A stretch of 5,064 nucleotides of DNA from Phycisphaerae bacterium. GTDB lineage: Bacteria > Planctomycetota > Phycisphaerae > Phycisphaerales > SM1A02. Of this stretch, positions 1-4,921 are shown piece after piece. The translations under genes were made by a program, and so were the position numbers. The DNA lies in assembly GCA_016873375.1 (NCBI GenBank), contig VGXJ01000152.1, forward strand, positions 1 through 5,064. The letters are read 5' to 3'. Position 1 is the first letter of the stretch. Each line of letters starts with the position of its first letter. The notes below the pieces were generated by a model. The model had not been told where the DNA came from and made no database searches. It saw nothing but the letters and a program-made list of their open reading frames with translations.

Positions 1-416
1 GCGACTGCCCAACGCACGGCCTCGGCGGCCCCCGGTGCTTCGCACTTGAGGATCACGCCGACCGCCGCCACCAGTTTGTCGAAGGTGCCCGGCCGCCAGC
101 CTGCACTGCGCAGGATGAGCGTGGCATCCTGCATGGGGCGTTCGGCGTAGCGCTCCATGGCACGGCGCCGATCATCGCCCTGCATGAACTGCTCGGCGTT
201 GTCCACGACAACCACCTTGTGCTGGCTCATGAGCCCGTAACTGCGGAGCTCGTCCAGGACATCGGCAAGCGAGCACGATGCGCCATCGAAGCTGAACTCA
301 TCGACCGCACCAAAGCGCTCGCGCAGGCAAGCAAGCACGCGGCGCGTGTGCTCCGAACGAAGGAAGGATTCCTTCCCATGAAGCACCACGATGCGGTGAT
401 CGGCCGAAGCGTGCAT
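1..416 (-). CDS. holA: DNA polymerase III subunit delta, N-terminal part (partial at left edge)
   Basis: The minus strand is open from an ATG at 416 to the window edge, giving 138 codons with no stop. The product begins MHASADHRIVVLHGKESFLR, the usual opening of clamp-loader delta subunits: a beta strand, then a Gly-Lys/Glu-Ser-Phe-Leu turn, in place of a working Walker A. A helix, ADVLDELRSYGLMSQHKVVV and the strand VVVVDNAEQF follow, matching the family's 'L..l.t.slf...kvVvv.na..f' pattern. Next come a repeated-Arg helix and 'ATLILRSAGWRPGTFDKL'. In the family, delta opens the sliding clamp within the clamp-loader complex. The start is fixed by a TACCTT -10-like hexamer six bases upstream; I see no strong Shine-Dalgarno. 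The C-terminal two thirds lie outside the window. The call is from the pattern, without a profile search. Confidence 0.85.
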   Translation of the reverse strand, partial: MHASADHRIVVLHGKESFLRSEHTRRVLACLRERFGAVDEFSFDGASCSLADVLDELRSYGLMSQHKVVVVDNAEQFMQGDDRRRAMERYAERPMQDATLILRSAGWRPGTFDKLVAAVGVILKCEAPGAAEAVRWAV

Positions 417-422
417 GCGGCC

Positions 423-432
423 AAGGTACCCT
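423..432. promoter_or_regulatory. Candidate bidirectional promoter with overlapping -10 elements, holA / FHA kinase
   Basis: The sequence AAGGTACCCT holds TACCCT on the plus strand (427-432) and TACCTT on the minus strand (428-423), sharing the central TA. Each hexamer fits TANNNT and each is followed by exactly six bases before an ATG (439 plus, 416 minus). At standard -10 spacing, transcription would begin at the A of both start codons, so both mRNAs would be leaderless. No convincing -35 is visible on either side. This is a geometric inference. Confidence 0.4.
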
Positions 433-438
433 GCGGAC

Positions 439-1584
439 ATGCTGCGGCTACGGACGATTTCCGGCCCCGATGCGGGGCGCGTGCACGAGTTGCCGCCTGA
501 AGAACCGCAGATCCTGGGGCGTAGCACCGAAGCCCTGCCCTGCACCGATCGTGCGGTCAGCCGCCGCCACGCGGAGCTCACGCCACGCGATGGACTCTGG
601 CTCGTGCGCGATCTGGCCAGCAAGAGCGGGACCTTCGTGAACGGCGCGCGGATCCACGGGCATCAGGCGCTGCGCGCTGGCGACCGCGTGCGCGTGGGCG
701 AGACGGTGCTCATGGTCGAGCGCGCCGATGGAACGCTGGGCGTGCCGCCTACGACCGAGCAGTTGGCCGCGATGGGCGAGGCGGTCGCGACCGTGAGCCA
801 CAGCATCAAGAACATGCTGCAGGGGCTGCGCTCGGGTGCCGATGCCGTGGAACTGGCACTGTCGAGGCACGATCTTGAGATGGCCCAGAAGGGTTGGCCC
901 ATCGTGGCACGCAACCTCGACCGCGTCATGCAGGTCACGCTGAACATGCTGGCCTTTGCGAAGGATCGACCGCTTGATCCCGAGCCCATGCTGCTCGACA
1001 GTGTGGTCGACGAAGCGTGCGCGCTGGCCGAGGCGGCGCTGCGACGGCGTGGCGGTTCGCTCGAGCGCACACGGGCAGAGGGCCTGGTCGAGTTGCCGAT
1101 CGATCTGGTGGCTGTGCACCAGGCGCTCCTGAACCTGCTCATGAACGCCGTCGACGCAGCGCCAGAGAAGGCGCCGCGCGTAGCGGTGAGCACGCACTGG
1201 ATCCACCCCTGTCCACGGTGGCCCAGCGGCGCCGTGGCCACGATCGTGCGCGATGATGGGCCTGGCGTGCCCGAAGCTATGCGAGAGCGACTGTTCCAGC
1301 CCTTTGCCACCAGCAAGGGCCAGCGCGGCACGGGGCTTGGGCTCGTGGTCGCGCGCAAGTTGGCGCTGTTGCACGGCGGTGCGGTTGAGCACGCGGGCAA
1401 CGGTGATGCGTGGCCCACGCACCCTGTGCTCGGTGGGCAGGTGCGCGCGGCTGATGCCGGTGGCATGCTGCCCGGCGCGGCGTTTGTGCTGGTGCTGCCA
1501 GCCGCGAGCGCGCAAGATGCCGATGAGACGCGCGCGCCGAAGCCGATCCCGGGTGGGGATCTTGGTGTGCGGTTTGGCGCGTGA
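439..1584 (+). CDS. FHA-domain sensor histidine kinase, cytosolic
   Basis: The product is 381 aa from the ATG at 439. Residues 1 to about 95 form an FHA phosphothreonine-binding domain, with LGRS at about 26-29, SRRHAEL at about 41-47, SKSGTFVNG at about 61-69 and a closing LRAGDRVRVGE. A linker leads to a dimerisation and phosphoacceptor helix with VSHSIKN, the phosphoacceptor being His121. The ATPase domain follows: N-box HQALLNLLMNAVDAA (Asn232, Asn236), G1 box RDDGPGVP (about 271-278), F box LFQPFATSK and G2 box GTGLGL (297-302). There are no membrane segments or signal peptide, so it is soluble and probably senses by binding a phosphorylated partner. Small insertions occur before the G1 box and between HGG and the last strand. 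No response regulator is adjacent, so the partner is unknown. An ATG at 415 would add eight residues before the FHA fold and overlap the holA start; I prefer 439, where the FHA strand begins and a TACCCT hexamer lies six bases upstream. Confidence 0.88.
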   Translation: MLRLRTISGPDAGRVHELPPEEPQILGRSTEALPCTDRAVSRRHAELTPRDGLWLVRDLASKSGTFVNGARIHGHQALRAGDRVRVGETVLMVERADGTLGVPPTTEQLAAMGEAVATVSHSIKNMLQGLRSGADAVELALSRHDLEMAQKGWPIVARNLDRVMQVTLNMLAFAKDRPLDPEPMLLDSVVDEACALAEAALRRRGGSLERTRAEGLVELPIDLVAVHQALLNLLMNAVDAAPEKAPRVAVSTHWIHPCPRWPSGAVATIVRDDGPGVPEAMRERLFQPFATSKGQRGTGLGLVVARKLALLHGGAVEHAGNGDAWPTHPVLGGQVRAADAGGMLPGAAFVLVLPAASAQDADETRAPKPIPGGDLGVRFGA

Positions 1585-1585
1585 G

Positions 1586-1620
1586 TCGATCCGCGCAAAC
1601 GGGCCTGCGGATCGATCCGC
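1586..1620. repeat. 14-bp palindrome plus upstream half-site between the kinase and clpP genes
   Basis: GCGGATCGATCCGC at 1607-1620 is a perfect 14-bp palindrome. Its half TCGATCCGC also occurs at 1586-1594, so 1586-1594 and 1607-1615 form a second perfect 9-bp inverted repeat with a 12-base loop, one base after the kinase stop codon. The 9-bp hairpin could end transcription of the kinase gene, but no T-tract follows. The palindrome, about 105 bp ahead of the clpP start, could instead be a protein-binding site. The sequence alone does not separate the two. Confidence 0.35.
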
Positions 1621-1709
1621 CATGCAGTGATCGCGTGGATGGTGCAGGGACCATCTCACTTTCGGCGTGACCTGCCGAACGAGCTCCGGCGTGCCCTGCG
1701 CGGCTCGGC

Positions 1710-1715
1710 TAGAGT
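1710..1715 (+). promoter_or_regulatory. Candidate -10 element for the clpP pair
   Basis: TAGAGT within CGGCTAGAGTCCCG fits TANNNT and lies ten bases ahead of the ATG at 1726, which would leave a leader of only a few bases. A near copy, CGGCTATGGTGCCCG, lies at the minus-strand riboswitch (3752-3738). No clear -35 is seen. Confidence 0.35.
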
Positions 1716-1725
1716 CCCGTTCTCC

Positions 1726-2391
1726 ATGAGCATCACTGACATGAGCCTTCTCGGCGCAGCCGGGCGCCTGCCCGCCACCAGCGACAACCTCGAGGCCAGC
1801 GGCCTGCCGCGGCCGATCCTCAACTCCGTGAGCTACCAGCGCACGCGCGAGATGTCGATCGACGAACTGCTGCTGGAAAACCGCGTGATCTTCCTGATCG
1901 GCGAGATCGGCCCTGCGAGTTCCGCACGCGTGATGATGCAGATGCTCTACCTGGAAAACCAGAAGCGCGGCCAGGACATCAACTTCTACATCAACAGCCC
2001 CGGCGGCGCGGTCGACGACACGCTGGCGATGTACGACACGATGCAGTTCATCAGCAGCCATGTGGCCACCTTCTGCATTGGACGCGCCTACTCGGGCGGT
2101 GCAGTGCTGCTGTGCGCGGGCCACAAGGGCAAGCGCGTGATCCTGCCGCACGCCAAGGTCATGATCCACCAGCCTTACGGCGGCGTCACCGGCCAGACCA
2201 CCGACATCCAGATCCAAGCCGAGCAGATCATCAAGAGCAAGCGCCTGCTGAACGAGATCATCGCGCGCCACACCGGCCAGCCGGTCGAGCGCGTCTCGAA
2301 GGATGGCGAGCGCGACAAGTTCTTCGACGCCGCCGAGGCCAAGGCCTACGGGCTCGTCGACGATATCGCCACCTTCCCGCCAAAGGCCTGA
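1726..2391 (+). CDS. clpP: ATP-dependent Clp protease proteolytic subunit, first paralogue
   Basis: This 221-aa serine peptidase of family S14 would form the barrel that degrades proteins fed by a Clp ATPase in the cytosol. The fold signatures are present: LLLENRVIFL at about 48-57, FYINSPGG at 87-94, YDTMQFI, and the nucleophile region GRAYSGGAVLL with Ser123. MIHQP carries His148 and GERDKFF carries Asp197, followed by AKAYGLVD. The triad is therefore complete by alignment with E. coli Ser97/His122/Asp171. The nucleophile turn is unusual: AYSGGA instead of the typical AASMGA. About 40 residues precede the conserved core, longer than the mature E. coli protein and possibly a propeptide. I chose the ATG at 1726; a GTG at 1627 would run through the palindrome and give an unlikely Arg-rich leader. 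No clpX or trigger-factor gene is adjacent. It is probably co-transcribed with the next clpP, 63 bases downstream. Confidence 0.93.
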   Translation: MSITDMSLLGAAGRLPATSDNLEASGLPRPILNSVSYQRTREMSIDELLLENRVIFLIGEIGPASSARVMMQMLYLENQKRGQDINFYINSPGGAVDDTLAMYDTMQFISSHVATFCIGRAYSGGAVLLCAGHKGKRVILPHAKVMIHQPYGGVTGQTTDIQIQAEQIIKSKRLLNEIIARHTGQPVERVSKDGERDKFFDAAEAKAYGLVDDIATFPPKA

Positions 2392-2445
2392 TCCTGCGGC
2401 GCCATGAACCACTCCCTGACCACCAACCACGACGAAGACGACGAC

Positions 2446-2450
2446 GAGGA
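2446..2450 (+). promoter_or_regulatory. Ribosome binding site that decides the second clpP start
   Basis: GAGGA lies four bases ahead of the ATG at 2455. The alternative ATG at 2404 has no comparable site within range, so the purine run supports translation from 2455. Confidence 0.5.
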
Positions 2451-2454
2451 CTCC

Positions 2455-3057
2455 ATGAGCCTGATCCCCATCGTGATCGAGAAGACCGGCCGCGGCGAGC
2501 GCGCCTACGACATCTACAGCCGCCTGCTGAACGACCGCATCATCTTCGTCACCGGTGGCGTGGGCGATGGCATGGCGAACACGGTTGTCGCGCAGCTGCT
2601 GTTCCTGGCCAACGAGGATCCCAAGGCCGAGATCAGCATGTACATCAACAGTCCCGGCGGCAGCGTGACCGCTGGCCTGGGCATCGTCGACACCATGCGG
2701 TTCGTGCCCTGTCCCGTGGCGACCTACATCATCGGCCAGGCCGCGAGCATGGGATCGGTCATCGCGTGCTCGGGCACCAAGGGCCGCCGCTTCGCGCTGC
2801 CCAACGCCGAGAACCTGATGCACCAGCCGCTGCTGGGCGGCGTGATGGAAGGCCAGGCGACCGACCTTGAGATCGAGGCGCGCCACATCCTGCGCATGCG
2901 AGAGCAGCTCTACGCGATCTACAGCGAGCAGACCGGCATGAGCACCGAGCGCATCGCCGAGATCTGCGAACGCAACACCTGGCTGACCGCGCCCCAGATG
3001 AAGGAGCACGGACTGATCGACCAGGTGCTGACGAAGCTGCCGGTCAAGGCCAGCTGA
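2455..3057 (+). CDS. clpP: Clp protease proteolytic subunit, second paralogue, with Asp-to-Asn triad change
   Basis: The product is 200 aa from the ATG at 2455 and opens MSLIPIVIEKTGRGERAYDI, the textbook mature ClpP N-terminus that forms the axial loops. YINSPGGSVTAG, GQAASMGS (Ser98) and LMHQP (His123) are present. Where E. coli has Asp171 in ERDRFL, this protein reads ERNTWL, placing Asn174 at the third triad position. From memory, Listeria ClpP1 has a comparable Ser-His-Asn triad and is poorly active alone but works in a mixed ClpP1-ClpP2 complex. That precedent and the tandem arrangement suggest a hetero-oligomer with the upstream subunit; this is inference. An in-frame ATG at 2404 would add 17 residues with an acidic run (DEDDDED); I prefer 2455 for the canonical N-terminus and the GAGGA site. 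The gene ends 15 bases before the stop of a converging gene. Confidence 0.93.
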   Translation: MSLIPIVIEKTGRGERAYDIYSRLLNDRIIFVTGGVGDGMANTVVAQLLFLANEDPKAEISMYINSPGGSVTAGLGIVDTMRFVPCPVATYIIGQAASMGSVIACSGTKGRRFALPNAENLMHQPLLGGVMEGQATDLEIEARHILRMREQLYAIYSEQTGMSTERIAEICERNTWLTAPQMKEHGLIDQVLTKLPVKAS

Positions 3058-3058
3058 G

Positions 3059-3073
3059 CGCGCGGGGCGCGTT
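3059..3073. terminator. Weak candidate terminator hairpin between converging genes
   Basis: CGCGC (3059-3063) and GCGCG (3067-3071) form a 5-bp GC stem with a GGG loop, followed by only two T residues. It sits in the 15-base gap between the clpP stop and the converging gene's stop, where a terminator would be expected, but it is short and lacks a real T-tract. Confidence 0.25.
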
Positions 3074-3585
3074 CAGCGGCGGCGTGACCGAAGACCCAGC
3101 GCGATGAGCGCCAGCGCACCCGGTGCCGGCACGACCTGCGGGGAAGCGGGGCTGCCGAAGACCCAGGCATCGGCCGATCCATTGAAGATCGTGCGGCCGC
3201 TTGCGCCGGTCATGGACTGTGCCCACGAGCCGGTGTCCTGCGTCCAGAAATGCCAGTAGTTCGGAACTGGCCAAAGGTCGCCCGTGCCGAAGTCGGAGTC
3301 GGAACCGACCCCGATGCCCGTGACGAAGGCACCGAACGAATAGATCTGGGCGGAATGCGACACCGTGCTGAGCTCGGCATCGATGTACTGCAGCAGCTGG
3401 TAGCTGTTCATGGCCTGATCCCAGCTGACATTGAAGAGATAGCCATTGCCGTTGGCGAAGTCGATCTGGACCGAGCTGGTGCTCGAGCCTGAACCGATCG
3501 AGTAGGTGGCGATGAGGGCGGCGGAGGACGATGAAGCGAGGCAGGCCACGGCCAGTGCGGCCGGGGCAAGGAGGGAAGGACGCAT
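3073..3585 (-). CDS. Secreted DUF4430-like (transcobalamin C-terminal-like) protein with PEP-CTERM-like tail, under a B12 riboswitch
   Basis: This 170-aa protein has an N-terminal signal peptide: MRPSLL, a hydrophobic run LAPAALAVACLA, then SSSSA with likely cleavage near residue 22. The mature part is rich in Ser, Gly and aromatics. SYQLLQYIDAEL (61-72), IYSFGAFVTGIGVG (81-94), YWHFWTQD (110-117) and a closing GSADAWVFG (136-144) follow the order I recall for DUF4430 domains: helix, 'y..G.fVtsI.G', 'YW.f..n', then 'dGd...w.f'. That family resembles the C-terminal domain of transcobalamin. The C-terminus, VPAPGALALIALGLRSRRR, is a shortened PEP-CTERM-like sorting tail: Pro motif, about 11 hydrophobic residues and an Arg cluster. 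A sequence like AAAGGGA lies a few bases ahead of the ATG. Upstream on the same strand is a compact cobalamin riboswitch, which normally represses its gene when B12 is plentiful. I infer an exported, envelope-held protein for cobalamin capture or a related task. The domain call is from memory of patterns and is unproven. Confidence 0.75.
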   Translation of the reverse strand: MRPSLLAPAALAVACLASSSSAALIATYSIGSGSSTSSVQIDFANGNGYLFNVSWDQAMNSYQLLQYIDAELSTVSHSAQIYSFGAFVTGIGVGSDSDFGTGDLWPVPNYWHFWTQDTGSWAQSMTGASGRTIFNGSADAWVFGSPASPQVVPAPGALALIALGLRSRRR

Positions 3586-3603
3586 CGGTCCCTTTCAGGT
3601 TGC

Positions 3604-3624
3604 GCATCCGTTTCGCGCGGATGC
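3604..3624 (-). promoter_or_regulatory. Hairpin in the riboswitch leader, likely expression platform
   Basis: On the minus strand GCATCCG (3624-3618) and CGGATGC (3610-3604) form a perfect 7-bp stem with loop CGCGAAA. It lies between the aptamer and the ribosome binding site, and no T-tract follows. Its position fits the regulatory hairpin whose loop docks onto a cobalamin aptamer in translational riboswitches. Its CGCG could pair with the aptamer's CGCG at 3694-3691; that pairing is speculative. Confidence 0.45.
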
Positions 3625-3645
3625 AAGGCGAGCAACGAACCCCGG

Positions 3646-3736
3646 CTCCGGCGGTCGACCCGACTCGCAGGCCAGGCCTGCTCACGGTGACGCGTTCGTT
3701 GCGGACTTGCACCGCATTCCTCCGCCGGACGGGGAC
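3646..3736 (-). ncRNA. Compact cobalamin (B12) riboswitch
   Basis: Reading the minus strand from 3736, TCCGGCGG (3729-3722) pairs perfectly with CCGCCGGA (3654-3647) as an 8-bp closing helix. Inside are AGGAA (3721-3717, the conserved GGGAA-type joining segment) and the hairpin GCGGTGCAAGTCCGC (3715-3701), matching the family's 'GGTGnAAnTCC'. AACGAACGCGTCACCGTGA (3700-3682) resembles the B12 box 'CGCnACTGTnA'. Next is a hairpin GCAGG-CCTGG-CCTGC (3681-3667), and GAGTCGGGTCGACCGCC (3666-3650) corresponds to 'AGnCAGGAnACCnGCC'. The order and the paired elements fit the cobalamin class. It is shorter than the usual roughly 200 bases because the outer arms are reduced to one small hairpin. It points at the secreted-protein gene starting at 3585, with about 60 bases of expression platform between. 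The family normally binds a cobalamin and lowers expression; the exact ligand form cannot be told. Confidence 0.88.
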
Positions 3737-3742
3737 GCGGGC

Positions 3743-3770
3743 ACCATAGCCGGAGTCAGGATGCGTGCAA
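3743..3770 (-). promoter_or_regulatory. Candidate promoter for the riboswitch transcript
   Basis: On the minus strand TTGCAC (3770-3765) and TATGGT (3748-3743) are separated by 16 bases. Transcription would begin near 3736, a few bases ahead of the aptamer's closing helix. The context CGGCTATGGTGCCCG closely resembles CGGCTAGAGTCCCG ahead of clpP. The -35 match is weak. GGTGCC at 3745-3740 also resembles the 5' edge of longer cobalamin riboswitches, so the transcript might begin further upstream. Confidence 0.35.
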
Positions 3771-3837
3771 GGTGATTGGGGGATTTTCGTCGAGTTTGAT
3801 CGGCGCTGAAACGGCGACCACACCGTGCCTTGCGCAC

Positions 3838-3843
3838 TACAGT
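3838..3843 (+). promoter_or_regulatory. Candidate -10 element for moxR
   Basis: TACAGT lies seven bases ahead of the ATG at 3851, again implying a leaderless or nearly leaderless mRNA. The AT-richest patch of the intergenic region (3771-3801) lies upstream. No clear -35 is seen at the expected distance. Confidence 0.35.
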
Positions 3844-3850
3844 GGTGCGC

Positions 3851-4792
3851 ATGTCGCAGACCGAACAGCTGATGGCGAAGTTTCGGGAGGATTTCGAGTG
3901 CACGCGCCGCGAGATCCAGAAGGCAGTCGTGGGTCACCGCGAGGTGGTCGACGGCGTGCTGACATGCCTGTTTGCCAATGGCCACGCCCTGCTCGAGGGC
4001 GTGCCGGGTCTGGGCAAGACCTTGCTCATCCGCAGCCTGAGCCAGGCGCTCACACTGCAGTTCAGCCGCATCCAGTTCACGCCCGACCTGATGCCGGCCG
4101 ATGTGACCGGCACCACGATCGTGGTCGAGAACGAGCGAGGCCGCGAGTTCCAGTTCCGCAAGGGACCGATCTTCAGCCAGATCGTGCTCGCTGACGAAAT
4201 CAACCGCGCTACGCCCAAGACGCAGTCATCGCTGCTTGAGGCGATGCAGGAACGCAGCGTGACGGTGGGTGGGGTGACGCACGAGCTTGAGCGGCCGTTC
4301 TTCGTCATGGCAACGCAGAATCCCGTCGAGCAGGAAGGCACCTATCCCCTGCCCGAGGCGCAGCTTGATCGCTTCTTCTTCAAGCTTGAGGTCGGCTACA
4401 GCTCGCGCGAGGAACTCGCCGAGATCCTGAATCGCACGACTGCCGGTGCGCAGGAACCCATCCAAAAGGTGCTCGATGCGCAAGGGATCCTGATGCACCA
4501 GAAGCTGGTGCGCGCCGTGCGGATCGATCCACGCGTGCAGGATTACGCGGTGCGGCTCGTGCTGGCCACGCACCCCAAGGGCCAGTTCGCCACGCCCAAC
4601 GTGAACAGGTTCACGCGTGCAGGATTACGCGGTGCGGCTCGTGCTGGCCACGCACCCCAAGGGCCAGTTCGCCACGCCCAACGTGAACAGGTTCCTGCGC
4701 TTCGGCGCCAGCCCGCGCGCGGCGCAGACGATCGTGCTGGCGGGCAAGGTCCACGCGCTCCTCGACGGCCGACCGCAGGTCACGGTGGATGA
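3851..4792 (+). CDS. MoxR-family AAA+ ATPase, reading frame broken by a tandem duplication
   Basis: MoxR ATPases are cytosolic chaperone-type AAA+ proteins, often encoded with DUF58 or VWA-domain proteins. Residues 1 to 254 are normal: an N-terminal helix with VVGHREVVDGVL, Walker A GVPGLGKT (50-57), FTPDLMPADVTG (76-87), Walker B VLADEIN (112-118), TQSSLLEAMQERSVT, sensor 1 ATQNPVEQEGTYPLPEAQLD (154-173) and RFFFKLEV. After Phe254, at 4612, an 82-bp duplication shifts the frame and the product ends in about 60 unrelated Arg/Ala-rich residues at 4792. The frameshifted product lacks the lid with the sensor 2 motif GASPRA. Removing one repeat copy gives an uninterrupted 326-aa protein ending at 4913, the usual MoxR length. 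I chose the ATG at 3851 over a TTG at 3830 because TACAGT lies between them. Either the gene is a recent pseudogene or the duplication is an assembly artefact. Confidence 0.88.
   Translation: MSQTEQLMAKFREDFECTRREIQKAVVGHREVVDGVLTCLFANGHALLEGVPGLGKTLLIRSLSQALTLQFSRIQFTPDLMPADVTGTTIVVENERGREFQFRKGPIFSQIVLADEINRATPKTQSSLLEAMQERSVTVGGVTHELERPFFVMATQNPVEQEGTYPLPEAQLDRFFFKLEVGYSSREELAEILNRTTAGAQEPIQKVLDAQGILMHQKLVRAVRIDPRVQDYAVRLVLATHPKGQFATPNVNRFTRAGLRGAARAGHAPQGPVRHAQREQVPALRRQPARGADDRAGGQGPRAPRRPTAGHGG
4531..4694 (+). repeat. Exact 82-bp tandem duplication inside moxR
   Basis: Bases 4531-4612 and 4613-4694 are identical over all 82 positions, both beginning ACGCGTGCAGGATTACGCGG and ending GAACAGGTTC. 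The flanking homology is a single C (4530 and 4612). Since 82 is not a multiple of three, the second copy puts the rest of moxR out of frame. The absence of any mismatch implies a very recent event or an uncollapsed overlap in the assembly. Confidence 0.97.
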
Positions 4793-4913
4793 CTTGCGCA
4801 AGGCAGCGCTGCCCGCGCTGCGCCACCGCTGCCTGCTGAACTTCGAAGCCGAAGCGGAGGGCGTGCGCACCGACGAGGTCATCCAGAACGTCATCGAGAC
4901 GCTGGCGCCCTGA
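4617..4913 (+). pseudogene. MoxR C-terminal lid fragment, separated by the duplication
   Basis: The original moxR frame resumes in the second repeat copy (from 4614) and runs to the TGA at 4911-4913. It repeats QDYAVRLVLATHPKG, then continues with the lid domain: RFLRFGASPRAAQTIVLAGK, containing the sensor 2 motif GASPRA, then LLDGRPQVTVDDLRKAALPA and LRHRCLLNFEAEAEGV, all typical of MoxR C-termini. A GTG at 4617 could in principle start a 98-aa protein, but no ribosome binding site supports it, and a lid alone would have no ATPase activity. I treat it as the 3' part of the broken gene. Confidence 0.8.
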
Positions 4914-4921
4914 GACAACCA

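Noticed and set aside
415..438. ATG start adding eight residues to the FHA kinase
   Set aside because: It overlaps the holA start codon and covers the candidate promoter. The FHA fold begins at 439.
1627..1725. GTG start extending the first ClpP by 33 residues
   Set aside because: The extension is Arg-rich and unlike ClpP, begins just after the palindrome and covers the TAGAGT hexamer. The ATG at 1726 is better.
2404..2454. ATG start adding an acidic 17-residue leader to the second ClpP
   Set aside because: It has no ribosome binding site in range, whereas 2455 has GAGGA and the canonical MSLIP N-terminus. It stays possible.
448..3009. An 853-codon open frame on the minus strand across the kinase and both clpP genes
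   Set aside because: It is antisense to three genes with clear domains. The product is His/Arg/Gly-rich and low in complexity, as expected from the opposite strand of high-GC coding DNA.
3540..3548. Lipobox-like AVAC in the secreted protein's signal peptide
   Set aside because: The -3 position is Ala rather than Leu, and a better type I cleavage site follows a few residues later at SSSSA.
3506..3775. Plus-strand open frames across the intergenic region
   Set aside because: They are antisense to the riboswitch leader and signal peptide, and show no recognisable protein features.
3830..3850. TTG start for moxR
   Set aside because: It would translate through the TACAGT -10-like hexamer, and the family homology begins after 3851.
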